Source of the DNA: UBA668 sp043740085
GTDB lineage: Bacteria; Actinomycetota; Acidimicrobiia; Acidimicrobiales; Ilumatobacteraceae
NCBI GenBank assembly: GCA_043740085.1
Contig: JAYUCY010000061.1
Location: 1-51,886 of the forward strand
Direction of reading: 5' to 3'
DNA length: 51,886 nt
The notes under the pieces are model-generated. The model had not been told where the DNA came from, did not search any database, and saw nothing but the letters and a program-made list of their open reading frames with translations. Position 1 is the stretch's first letter. Every line of letters begins with the position of its first letter. The translations under genes and the position numbers were made by a program. Shown piece after piece: positions 42,036-50,191 of the stretch.

Positions 42036-43084
42036 CCAGCCGGGGTAGCGACTCGAAAGACGGTGCTTGGGCCTTCGAGGACGACCGTCTCACCGGCGCA
42101 GAGGTAGGCGGCATCGCCGTGGAACAGGGGGCCGACCGCGCCGCTCGTGCACAGCAGCAGCTCGTGTCCCTGCGACGTATGCGTCATGCGTTCGACGACC
42201 TCGAAGCGCCACAACTCGAACGGGGTGCCGGGCGCGGGGTAGCACCATCGACTCGGTTCGACCTCGACGGCACGGACGACCGGGTCCGGCAGCTCCTCGT
42301 AATGCAGCACTGCCAACAACTCGAGCACGTCGATGTGCTTGGTGGTGAGGCCACCGCGTACGACGTTGTCGCTGGCGCCCATGACTTCCACACCGCAGCC
42401 GTGGAGGTACACATGCAGATTTCCAGGGCCAAGATAGATGGCCTCGCCGGGTTGCAGCAACACTCGGTTCAACAGCAACGTGACGGCCACGCTTGGCTCG
42501 TTGGGATACAGCGCATTCAGGCGCGTGACCAGCGACGCCTCAGGCGAACGGTGCATCGAGCAGGCGGCAACAATTGTCGCCGCGTCCAGCACGCGGAGGT
42601 AGAGGTCGGCAACCACTGCCTCAAGGCCGCCGTCGCGCAATGCAGATGCCGCCTGGTCGGCGCCGATGTCGCGCAAGAGCGCCTCGGTTGCCGCAGCGGG
42701 ACGGAACCCGCACAACGTGTCGAACGGGGTGAGCGCGCACAGCAGTTCGGGCTTGGCGAACGGGTCTCGATAGATCCGTCGCGGGTCGCTGAGCACGACC
42801 CCGGCCGCCTCTTCGCGTGCGAATCCAGCGGCGGCAGTCGCCGTGTCGGGATGAGTCTGCAGCGACAACGGGCGTGCGGCGGCCAGCAACTTCAGTAGGT
42901 ACGGCAACTCGCCAGCGACCGACGACAGTGCAGCCCCGCCGTCCAGCAGCGACGGGGCAGACGGATGCGTGCCCAGCCACCACTCCGCCCAGGGCTGTCC
43001 GTCCGCGGGCACTCCGAGGAGGTGCGGAATGGCCGCCGGGTCACCCCAGTCGTAGTGCTGAGCCACTCCGCGGACAGAACGCAT
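42032..43084 (-). CDS. manA: Mannose-6-phosphate isomerase, class I
   Basis: ManA interconverts mannose-6-phosphate and fructose-6-phosphate. The 350-residue protein has a cupin with zinc-ligand motifs: SLQTHPD near residue 97, KPELLCAL (Glu), and GNLHVYLHGCGVEVMGASDNVVRGGLTTKHIDVLELL. The ATG at 43084 is 7 nt after TAACGT, so it is likely leaderless. The 3' end overlaps the convergent phosphorylase gene by 4 nt. It supplies mannose for glycans or GDP-mannose. Confidence 0.92.
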   Translation of the reverse strand: MRSVRGVAQHYDWGDPAAIPHLLGVPADGQPWAEWWLGTHPSAPSLLDGGAALSSVAGELPYLLKLLAAARPLSLQTHPDTATAAAGFAREEAAGVVLSDPRRIYRDPFAKPELLCALTPFDTLCGFRPAAATEALLRDIGADQAASALRDGGLEAVVADLYLRVLDAATIVAACSMHRSPEASLVTRLNALYPNEPSVAVTLLLNRVLLQPGEAIYLGPGNLHVYLHGCGVEVMGASDNVVRGGLTTKHIDVLELLAVLHYEELPDPVVRAVEVEPSRWCYPAPGTPFELWRFEVVERMTHTSQGHELLLCTSGAVGPLFHGDAAYLCAGETVVLEGPSTVFRVATPAG

Positions 43085-43091
43085 CGCCGAG

Positions 43092-43097
43092 ACGTTA
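43092..43097 (-). promoter_or_regulatory. -10 box TAACGT of manA
   Basis: On the minus strand TAACGT ends 7 nt before ATG 43084, giving a leaderless manA mRNA. Confidence 0.5.
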
Positions 43098-43105
43098 CCG
43101 GGCCG

Positions 43106-43765
43106 TCAGAACAGGCGCAGCTCGTCGGGCTTCATGCCGCGCAGCTCGTCGTAGTCGACCTCGACGACAGTGAAGCCGCGAGCCTCGGCCAGGACCTTTG
43201 CCTGTGGCTTCACGCTCTGCGCAACGAACACCCCGCGGACGCTGCCCAGTGACGAATCCAGGTGCAGCCGCTCGATGTAGCGGGCGAGTTGCTCGACGCC
43301 GTCGATGTCGCCGCGCCGCTTCACTTCGATCGCCACCACCTGGCCGCCCGCATCGCGACAAACCAGATCGATCGGGCCGATTGCGGTCGGGTACTCCCGA
43401 CGAACCAGTGTGAGGCCGTTCTCGATCGCGTGCGGCGACGCTGCCAGCAAAACCTGCAGGTGCGCTTCCACTCCGTCCTTCTGGAGGCCGGGGTCGTCGC
43501 CGAACTCGTGCGCCGTCTCGGTGAACACCTCCAGCAGGGTGATCACCAACTCCTCGCCCTTCGGGTTGGTCACCGTCCAGTGGTCGCCGTTGTCGACCAG
43601 CGTGTTGGGTGCGTTCATCCAGTTGAGCGGCTTGTACGCGCCGCCGTCGGCGTGGATAGCCACGCAGCCATCGGCCTTGACCATGATCAGGCGGACGGCC
43701 TCGGGGAGGTGGGCATCAAGCCGACCCCGATAGTCGACCGTGCAGCGGGCTACGACAAGACGCAC
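43106..43765 (-). CDS. nucS: Mismatch endonuclease NucS/EndoMS
   Basis: NucS carries out MutS-independent mismatch repair in actinobacteria and archaea. The 219-residue protein has the N-terminal DNA-binding barrel (VARCTVDYRGRLDAHLPEAVRLIMVKADGC, KPLNWMNAPN). The RecB-like nuclease core has GPIDLVCRDAGGQVVAIEVKRRG (Asp-Glu-x-Lys) and QLARYIERL. The end DELRLF fits the beta-clamp motif used by actinobacterial NucS. GTG 43765 is 8 nt after TAGCGT, and that box overlaps the UbiB stop codon. Confidence 0.94.
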   Translation of the reverse strand: MRLVVARCTVDYRGRLDAHLPEAVRLIMVKADGCVAIHADGGAYKPLNWMNAPNTLVDNGDHWTVTNPKGEELVITLLEVFTETAHEFGDDPGLQKDGVEAHLQVLLAASPHAIENGLTLVRREYPTAIGPIDLVCRDAGGQVVAIEVKRRGDIDGVEQLARYIERLHLDSSLGSVRGVFVAQSVKPQAKVLAEARGFTVVEVDYDELRGMKPDELRLF

Positions 43766-43773
43766 GGCCAGCG

Positions 43774-43779
43774 ACGCTA
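43774..43779 (-). promoter_or_regulatory. -10 box TAGCGT of nucS
   Basis: The box ends 8 nt before GTG 43765. Its first three bases are the stop codon of the UbiB-family gene, so this promoter lies at the gene boundary. Confidence 0.5.
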
Positions 43780-45369
43780 CTTGGCGACGTGGTCGCGCAT
43801 GCGCTTTTGGATGAGCTCCCGGCGCGCCTGTAGCTCGCGGTAGGTGAGCGCATCGGTGGCATTGTCGACACCGAAGCCGGCCTTCACGCCGTCCATGTTG
43901 ATGGCAACCGCGGTGTGGTCGATGCCCAGCTCGCTGGCCAGGCGCTCACCGTGGCGCTCGGCGAACATGAGCGAGATCTTGCCGATTTCACCGAGCAGAT
44001 CGAGGTCGGGAGCAAGGCGGGCCATCGCGCCGTCGAGGAAGACCATGTTCTTGACGTACAGCATGAGTTCTTTGGGCAGCTTGGCGCCGTAGCCCAGCAA
44101 GGCCTTTACGACGCGCTGTACTTCGGCCACCAGTTCCTCGCCGCTGAGCGTGGTGGGGTCGACCGTTGGCTGGTCCAGCCGCAGATCCTTGATCACGGCA
44201 TCGAGATCCGTGTCGGCGGGCAGCGCGCCAAGGTCGCGCATCGCAGCCATCTGACCCTTCACGTCGTTGGTCGTCGCGCCCAACATCATCCGCAGGAACG
44301 CCAGCCGTCGGTCGCGAGTGAGCCGACCGACAATGCCGAAGTCGAGCAAGGCCGTGCGTCCGTCGGGCAGTACGAAGAGGTTCCCACCGTGCAGGTCGCC
44401 GTGGAAAATGCCGTAGACCATGGCACCCTCCATCAGCGCGACCATGGCGGTACGCACGACATCTTCGGTGTCGATACCTGCGTTCTGCATGCCAACCACG
44501 TCGTCGAAGTTGAAGCCCTGCAGTTTCTGCATCACCAATACGCGCCGAGTGACCAGCGTGGGGTGCGGCCGCGGCACCACGTAGCCATGGTTGCCCAGCT
44601 CGTGCAGCATGGCCGCCACGTCAATCATGTTGGCCGCCTCCATGCGGAAGTCCAGCTCCTCCACAATCGTCTCGGCGAACAGCTCCACCAGGGCCGGCGG
44701 GTTGGCAAGCGAGGCGATGGGAATCCGGCCGACCAGGAACGGCGCCAGCCACGCCATCACCCGTAGGTCCTTGCGCACCAGGAGCGCGACGCTGGGCCGT
44801 TGCACCTTCACGACCACTTCCTCACCCGTGAGCAGGGTGGCCGCATGTACCTGGGCAATGGAGGCGGCGGCGAGCGGGGCGCGGTCAAAGCTGGCGAACA
44901 CGTCCTCCAGGCGGGCACCCAAGTCGGCCTCGACAACCAGGCGAACGGTGTCGAATGGTTCGGCCGGCACCTGATCGCGGCACTTCTTGAACTCGTTGAC
45001 GAGCTCGGCGGGGAACAACCCTTCGCCGCTGGAAATGATCTGACCGAGCTTGATGTACGTGGGCCCCAGCTGTTCGGCTGCCCGTCGTAGGCGCAGGGAG
45101 ATTTCGGCGCGGCTGGCTTCGGGACTTGCGTAGTCGCCGCGCTTCTTACGCACCATCCACGGCACCACCGCACCGGAGAGGACCCGAACCACTCGCACGA
45201 CCCGTCGGCCAGGTGGAACCCGGCCTGGCCTGGTCAGGGCAGGCACTTCCGCCTGCGCGTGCGTACGGAGATCGGCGGCCAGCGGCAACCAGCGAATGGC
45301 ATCGCGCTGGAGGGTCCATGGGCCTTCCTCAGTGAACGCAGCCCAGCTCCGGTCTTCAACAACACTCAT
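43777..45369 (-). CDS. ABC1/AarF/UbiB-family atypical protein kinase-like protein
   Basis: UbiB-family proteins are ATPases linked to quinone or lipid metabolism. The 530-residue protein has the KxGQ motif in YIKLGQIISS, the AAASIAQVHAATL Ala-rich loop, VVKVQRPSV and AETIVEELDFRMEAAN. The catalytic HGDLHGGNLFVLPDG and DFG loop (ALLDFGIVGRL) are also present. The C-terminus is alpha-helical and rather polar, with no clear membrane helix. ATG 45369 is separated by 95 nt from the divergent PEP-utilising gene. Its quinone or lipid partner is not known. Confidence 0.88.
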   Translation of the reverse strand: MSVVEDRSWAAFTEEGPWTLQRDAIRWLPLAADLRTHAQAEVPALTRPGRVPPGRRVVRVVRVLSGAVVPWMVRKKRGDYASPEASRAEISLRLRRAAEQLGPTYIKLGQIISSGEGLFPAELVNEFKKCRDQVPAEPFDTVRLVVEADLGARLEDVFASFDRAPLAAASIAQVHAATLLTGEEVVVKVQRPSVALLVRKDLRVMAWLAPFLVGRIPIASLANPPALVELFAETIVEELDFRMEAANMIDVAAMLHELGNHGYVVPRPHPTLVTRRVLVMQKLQGFNFDDVVGMQNAGIDTEDVVRTAMVALMEGAMVYGIFHGDLHGGNLFVLPDGRTALLDFGIVGRLTRDRRLAFLRMMLGATTNDVKGQMAAMRDLGALPADTDLDAVIKDLRLDQPTVDPTTLSGEELVAEVQRVVKALLGYGAKLPKELMLYVKNMVFLDGAMARLAPDLDLLGEIGKISLMFAERHGERLASELGIDHTAVAINMDGVKAGFGVDNATDALTYRELQARRELIQKRMRDHVAK

Positions 45370-45430
45370 ACCTGCATGATCGCAGCGAATCCTGGAAGTG
45401 GCACGGTCCAGGTGAATGCGAAGGTGTGAC

Positions 45431-45436
45431 TAACAT
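45431..45436 (+). promoter_or_regulatory. -10 box TAACAT of the swivel-domain gene
   Basis: TAACAT lies 28 nt before ATG 45465, which would give a leader of about 20 nt with a weak GGGG site. Confidence 0.35.
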
Positions 45437-45464
45437 CCGTCCGGCGAGTTGATGGTGTGGGTGA

Positions 45465-47150
45465 ATGTCTGGGGGGACCACCGTGGGCGACAAGTACTAC
45501 GTGACGGATACATCGCTGTCCGAACGCTTTCCGATTTATACGCGGGCGAATGTGGGGGAGGTGTTCCCAGACCCCGTGACCCCGCTGACCAGCTCGACGG
45601 CGTTGTTCGAGGCCGAGCTGGGCTGGCGCGATGCGTGGGTGCGAATGGGCGCGTTCGATGCCGATGAACTGCCCGAGGGCGACTTTTGTCAGCTCGGTGT
45701 GCAGGGTGGCTACTGCTACCTCAACGCGTCGCTCATTCGCCTCTTCGGCGAACGTGCCCCTGGCCTCAGCTGGCAAATGATGGACGCGCAGTTCTTTGGT
45801 GCGCAGCCGGGCATCCCGCCGTACGAGCAAATGGAAGGCGATGTGCGCCCGGACCTCGGCGAGAAGATCGGCGAAAGCTTCAGCTGGGTGTTCGCGCAAC
45901 AGAGCCTCAGCGATCTCACCGAGCTGACCGACGAGCGCCTGCTCACCAAGTCGCTGCGCGACAACCGCCCGGACGTGACCGTGCTCAGCCTTGAGGAATT
46001 GTGGTCGCGCTTCTTGGAAATGGTGCCTCTGCACCGTCGGATGTTCGCGCAGCACCTGTTCACGACCTACATGGCAACGGTGCCCGTGGGTGCCATCAGC
46101 GCCGTCGCTACTGCGGTTGGCCGCCCCGACCTGATCATGCCGATCATTGCCGGCATCGGTGAGGTGGACTCCGCCGAGCCAAGCCATGCGATGTGGGCGC
46201 TGTCGCGGTTGCCGCTGGGCACGGCCGAGTTTGATGCGGGCTTCGCCGACTTCCTGTACGAGTACGGAAGCCGTGGCCCCAACGAGTGGGAGACCCGGTC
46301 CGCCAGCTGGGAGACCAGGCCAGCGCTCGCACTCGCGGCGATCGACCGCATGCGTGCCGCGCCGGACAGTGCCAATCCCGCCGGCCACCATGCCGAACGT
46401 GTAGCCGAACGCGAGCTGGCTTCCGCCGAGCTGCTGGCGATGGTGGACGGCGATGCTGCCACGCACGGTCAGCTGGCAGCGGCGATCGGCTGCTCGAAGG
46501 CGTGGCTGCCCGGCCGCGAACGCACCAAGACCAACAACATCCGGGTCGTGCACGAGATGCGCATTGTGATGCGCGAGATCGGGCGACGAATGGTCGAAGC
46601 CGGCGTGTTCGACGAGATCGAGGACTTTGGGTTCGTCACCAAGGACGAGATGCCCGCGTTCCTCGCCGCCCCCACGACACTGGCCGCCACCGTGCGTCAA
46701 CGTCGTGCCGAGTACATGCGACTGGAGCAGTTGGAGCCGCCCTTCGTCTTTGTCGGCCGCACCGACGGGCCAGATACCTGGCCGCGTCGCGACGCCGCCA
46801 GTGCCAACATGCTTGCGGCCGGCGACGTCCTTGCTGGCATGTCAGGCTGCCCCGGCCAGGCAGAGGGCATCGCGCGGGTGGTGCTGGACCCGAATGATCC
46901 GTTTGCCTTGGAGCCCGGCGACATTCTGATCGCGCCCATCACCGACCCGTCGTGGACGCCACTGTTTGTGCCCGCAGCCGGTGTGGTTGTGGATGTGGGG
47001 GCACCGCTGAGCCACGCGATCATCGTCAGCCGTGAGCTGGGTATTCCGTGCGTGATCAGCGCCACGGGGGCAACGCGGCGCATTCCCAATGGTGCCCGCG
47101 TGCGGGTGGATGGCAGTACCGGCATCGTCACGGTGCTGGAGCTGCCGTAG
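45465..47150 (+). CDS. PEP-utilising swivelling-domain protein lacking the ATP-grasp domain
   Basis: The 561-residue protein ends with a PEP-synthase/PPDK-like phosphohistidine domain: MSGCPGQAEGIARVVLDP, then GDILIAPITDPSWTPLFVPA and GAPLSHAIIVSRELGIPCV with the phospho-accepting His517. The upstream 430 residues are helical and resemble the middle region of rifampicin-phosphotransferase-like proteins, but no ATP-grasp domain (normally first) is present. Thus it may receive phosphate from another protein or be catalytically altered. Starts ATG 45465 or GTG 45483 are possible. It is not part of an operon. Confidence 0.75.
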   Translation: MSGGTTVGDKYYVTDTSLSERFPIYTRANVGEVFPDPVTPLTSSTALFEAELGWRDAWVRMGAFDADELPEGDFCQLGVQGGYCYLNASLIRLFGERAPGLSWQMMDAQFFGAQPGIPPYEQMEGDVRPDLGEKIGESFSWVFAQQSLSDLTELTDERLLTKSLRDNRPDVTVLSLEELWSRFLEMVPLHRRMFAQHLFTTYMATVPVGAISAVATAVGRPDLIMPIIAGIGEVDSAEPSHAMWALSRLPLGTAEFDAGFADFLYEYGSRGPNEWETRSASWETRPALALAAIDRMRAAPDSANPAGHHAERVAERELASAELLAMVDGDAATHGQLAAAIGCSKAWLPGRERTKTNNIRVVHEMRIVMREIGRRMVEAGVFDEIEDFGFVTKDEMPAFLAAPTTLAATVRQRRAEYMRLEQLEPPFVFVGRTDGPDTWPRRDAASANMLAAGDVLAGMSGCPGQAEGIARVVLDPNDPFALEPGDILIAPITDPSWTPLFVPAAGVVVDVGAPLSHAIIVSRELGIPCVISATGATRRIPNGARVRVDGSTGIVTVLELP

Positions 47151-47160
47151 TCGCGAGATA

Positions 47161-47285
47161 CCTCAACTGATTGCGTTCCGGGTTCTGCAAGGTGTCGGCG
47201 GCATGCTGGCCCCCGTTGACATCGCAATGCTCTTCCGGCCTTTCCACCGGCGGAACGGGCGAAGGGCCAGCTTCCCTGGCGACGT
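47161..47285 (+). pseudogene. Remnant of a DHA2-type MFS transporter
   Basis: The plus frame beginning at 47161 reads PQLIAFRVLQGVGG then MLAPVDIAMLFRPF, which closely matches the antiporter-motif C helix of DHA2 exporters (compare RALMGVGGALIMPSTL in the intact exporter of this window). No start, no upstream motif A and no downstream helices are present. About 25-30 codons of similarity survive, so it is a decayed fragment. Confidence 0.65.
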
Positions 47286-47300
47286 GACGCGGGCGGGGCG

Positions 47301-49193
47301 CTAGTGCGAACCGTGGGCGGTGTCGCACAGGCGCTCTTCGCCGGCGACGATCTGCCCTGCCCCCACCCCTTCGAGTGCGGCGAACGGGCCACACGGGTGC
47401 GGGGTGATCCAGATATGGATCATGGCTGACGGGAGGAACTTGACGAGCCCCGGTGGGCAGGTGCCACCTGAAGATGTCACACTGCCGACCCTGGCAGCCT
47501 TCGGATCCTTGGTGAAGCACAGGTTGTCGTGGATGTGCCACTGCATCAGCGCACCGCCGATGTTGGGCACGTCCTCCAGCGCCACGCTGTCGGGCAGCAT
47601 GAACATTGCGCTGAGGAGCTTCTTGGAACCATCAGGCTGCGGTGCGTAGACGAGGCTCTCGGGAAAATCCGGATTCAGCACGATGTCGTCGTTGATCCAG
47701 TCCCAGTTGACGAAGTGCTCAAAGCCGGTGATGCCGTCGCCGATGCTGTTGAAACCGGCGGCCTCGGCGACCTTGTAGTCACTCCACTGCGGAAGGCGCA
47801 CGACGGTGACCGCGATGAGGTTCTCCGCGGCAGCCTGCTGTTCGGGCGTGACCCCCGGAGTGCCAGACAGGTCGATTGGTTGCGTAGGGTCGTACGGTTG
47901 TGGGGTCACCGTTGCGGTGGTGACGTCGTGGTTACTGCACTTGTCGACGCGCGCGGCCTCACTGACCGACGTCTGCCCGGCGCCGACACCCTCCAGCGCA
48001 GCGAAGGGACCGCACTCGTGCGGCGCAATCCAGACGTGAACCATCGGGTTGGCGCCGCCGGTGTTGACACCGTTTGCGCAGACCCCGTTGGCGTCGGTGA
48101 TGCCAACGACCTTGGCGACGCCGTTGATCAGGGCCCAGCACAGGTTGCCGTGGTTGTGCCATGTCATCAGCGGGCCGGCAAAGTCGACGATCTCGGGGTC
48201 GTCGGTGGGGCGTGCGCTGGCGATGAACATTGCGCCAGTCAGCGTCCGTTTGGCGCCGTCGACGGCGTAGACCAGTGACTCGGGCTGAGTGGGATCGAGC
48301 ATCACGTCGTCTTCGATGAGCGACGACTTGATGTAGTGCTCGACGCCTGTTCCTGCGTCGCCGATGCTCTTGTACCCGTCGGCCTCGGCGGCCGCGGTGG
48401 TTGCCCACCTGGGGAGATCCTTCAGCGTGTCCTTGATCAGCTGGTCGGCGCGGAGCTGCTGATCAATGGAGACGCCCGGAACGCCAGACAGATCGATACC
48501 GACCGCCGGGTCCCACGGGCGTGGCCAGCCGGCCAAGGCGACGGGGTCGGTGGTGTGGTCGTGGGCGACCGTGTCGCCAGTGACCGGGTGGACCGAGGAG
48601 TCGTGGGCGACTGTGTCGCCGGTCACCGGGTCGACCGTGTGGTCGTGGGCGACTGGGTCGCCGGTAACTGGGTCGACGGTGAGCGCATGGCCGGCCTCGC
48701 CATGGGCATGGACGTGCGTGCCGCCTGTCCACATCGCCGGGATCGCAAGCGCAGCGATGACCAGTGAGGGCATCGCGATGCGCGCTGGGTTCGACGGCCG
48801 CCAGCCGACAAGGGTGGCGCTGACTGCAGCGCCGACGGCGACCGCACCCATCAGCGCACAGGCGGTGTCGGCGAACTGTGCGGCCTCGCGAGCCTGCAGG
48901 CCTTCGATCCACGAGATGCCCGTCAGCCGTGTGGCCAGCCATCCACCGACGGCCAGAGCATTGACACCAACGACGGCCCACGCGGCCAGACGATGGGGAC
49001 GCAGCAGCGCCCACAGTCCTGCGCCCAGCTCCGCCGCGGCCAATACGACGAACAGTTGCGCCAGCCTCGGGTGCTCGGCATGCACGCCGACCGCGGCGGC
49101 GTGCACTGCCCCGGCGCCCAGCGAGGCAATGCCGGCGACGGCCAAGCCGGGTAGGCGGCGCGTCAGAGGTGGGTTGGGATGTCCGGTCTCCAT
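47301..49193 (-). CDS. Large membrane protein with His-rich repeats and a duplicated unknown domain
   Basis: The 630-residue protein starts METGHPNPPLTRRLPG at 49193 (ATG 49256 would add 21 poor residues). Five membrane helices fill residues 10-160, the first ending in HAAAVGVHAEH. A His-rich stretch HVHAHGEAGH and three 14-residue DPVTGDxVAHDH repeats (172-213) follow. Then comes a domain that occurs twice (about 231-430 and 441-630). Each copy has IDLSG-PGV, SIGD--TG-EH, PESLVYA, WHNHGNLC / WHIHDNLC, and VWIAPHECGPFAALEGVGAG / IWITPHPCGPFAALEGVGAG. Conserved His and Cys suggest metal binding. I do not recognise the family. Confidence 0.75.
   Translation of the reverse strand: METGHPNPPLTRRLPGLAVAGIASLGAGAVHAAAVGVHAEHPRLAQLFVVLAAAELGAGLWALLRPHRLAAWAVVGVNALAVGGWLATRLTGISWIEGLQAREAAQFADTACALMGAVAVGAAVSATLVGWRPSNPARIAMPSLVIAALAIPAMWTGGTHVHAHGEAGHALTVDPVTGDPVAHDHTVDPVTGDTVAHDSSVHPVTGDTVAHDHTTDPVALAGWPRPWDPAVGIDLSGVPGVSIDQQLRADQLIKDTLKDLPRWATTAAAEADGYKSIGDAGTGVEHYIKSSLIEDDVMLDPTQPESLVYAVDGAKRTLTGAMFIASARPTDDPEIVDFAGPLMTWHNHGNLCWALINGVAKVVGITDANGVCANGVNTGGANPMVHVWIAPHECGPFAALEGVGAGQTSVSEAARVDKCSNHDVTTATVTPQPYDPTQPIDLSGTPGVTPEQQAAAENLIAVTVVRLPQWSDYKVAEAAGFNSIGDGITGFEHFVNWDWINDDIVLNPDFPESLVYAPQPDGSKKLLSAMFMLPDSVALEDVPNIGGALMQWHIHDNLCFTKDPKAARVGSVTSSGGTCPPGLVKFLPSAMIHIWITPHPCGPFAALEGVGAGQIVAGEERLCDTAHGSH
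48555..48680 (-). repeat. Three 42-bp tandem coding repeats (His-rich linker)
   Basis: Three 14-codon units, each reading like T-V-D-P-V-T-G-D-T-V-A-H-D-H, lie at residues 172-213 of the His-rich membrane protein. The DNA copies are nearly identical. Confidence 0.9.
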
Positions 49194-49236
49194 AACGAAA
49201 CTGTATGCCATCGCTGCCAAAACGGCGTGTGGGGAG

Positions 49237-49320
49237 TCACTCGAAGGAGGGCGCACGCTTGTCTCGCAAGGCGCTCACGCCTTCGCGATACTCGCTGTGC
49301 ATTCGGCCCGTCCACGCGTT
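49237..49320 (-). pseudogene. C-terminal remnant of an enoyl-CoA hydratase-family gene
   Basis: Minus-strand codons 49320-49237 read NAWTGRMHSEYREGVSAL then RDKRAPSFE-stop, a close match to the C-terminus of crotonase-family enzymes (SEEYREG--AFLEKRKPSF pattern). A TGA lies 24-26 nt upstream in frame, and no other crotonase motifs are present. It is the 3' end of a deleted gene. Confidence 0.7.
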
Positions 49321-49416
49321 GTGGCGGTGCCGCCGGTGCAGTCACGCCGTCGCAACGCGATCAGCGACCTCGAATCGAACCGCTGACAGCTCCTTGCTGT
49401 ACGTTACGGCGCATGC

Positions 49417-50187
49417 TCAGCGAGCTCTGCGGCCATTCCAGAGTGCTTCCAGCACGGGCTCGGCGTACTCCTTGCGGCACACCAGGAAGTCGGGCAGCCA
49501 GGGGTCGCGTTCGTTGAACACCATCGGTGAGCCGTCCACGCGGCTGACGTGCAGTCCTGCGGCCAAGGCCACCGCGGCCGGTGCAGCGCTGTCCCATTGG
49601 TACATGCCGCCCTCATGCACGTAAATGTCGGCTTCACCCACGACGATGGCCATTGCCTTCGCGCCGGCTGAGCCGAGACGGACCGCGTCGCAACCCAACG
49701 CGTTGGCGACTACTACCGCAGCGTAGGGATTGCGGTTGCGGCTGGTGATGAGGCGCGGGCGATCGCGTTCGGGCGCGGGCAGCGTTGGTACGGGGTCGGT
49801 GGAGAACACAAGGTCGAGTGCAGGCAGGCTGACCGAACCGGCGGCGAACTTTTCGCGCTCCCACAGTGCAATGTGCACGGCCCAGTCTGATCGTCCGTGT
49901 TCGCCAAACTCGTTGGTGCCGTCAAGTGGGTCGATGATCCAGACACGGTCGGCGGTGAAGCGGCGGGGATCTTCTACGCCCTCCTCGGAGAGCACGGCAT
50001 CGTCCGGCCGCGCCTCGGTGAGCGCCTTCAGTAGGAAACGATGGCTGGCGAGGTCGCCGGTGTCCATGACCTGCCACGACGGTGCGCCGCGCCCGAACAG
50101 CTCGGCACGCAGACCGACCAGCAGTTGGCCGGCCTCAACCGCGAGGCGAGTCGCCAGTTCGTTGTCGGTCTCGGTCTGGAAGTTCAT
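49417..50187 (-). CDS. cysQ: Inositol-monophosphatase-family phosphatase (CysQ/IMPase-like)
   Basis: The 256-residue protein has the metal site DAVLSEEGVED and IIDPLDGTNEF, plus the late QWDSAAPAAVALAAGL segment that gives the last Asp ligand. These define the Li+-sensitive phosphatase family, whose members hydrolyse inositol phosphates or 3'-phosphoadenosine phosphates. The gene symbol is a best guess. ATG 50187 is 4 nt after the EttA stop; the longer frame to 50340 lies inside ettA and is rejected. It is probably translated with ettA. Confidence 0.8.
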   Translation of the reverse strand: MNFQTETDNELATRLAVEAGQLLVGLRAELFGRGAPSWQVMDTGDLASHRFLLKALTEARPDDAVLSEEGVEDPRRFTADRVWIIDPLDGTNEFGEHGRSDWAVHIALWEREKFAAGSVSLPALDLVFSTDPVPTLPAPERDRPRLITSRNRNPYAAVVVANALGCDAVRLGSAGAKAMAIVVGEADIYVHEGGMYQWDSAAPAAVALAAGLHVSRVDGSPMVFNERDPWLPDFLVCRKEYAEPVLEALWNGRRAR

Positions 50188-50191
50188 GCCC

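Noticed and set aside
41381..42898. Plus-strand 505-codon frame antisense to manA
   Set aside because: No recognisable protein features; manA on the minus strand has all zinc-site motifs and a promoter box.
49163..49345. Minus frame of 60 codons upstream of the His-rich gene
   Set aside because: Different frame from the crotonase remnant and without protein-like composition.
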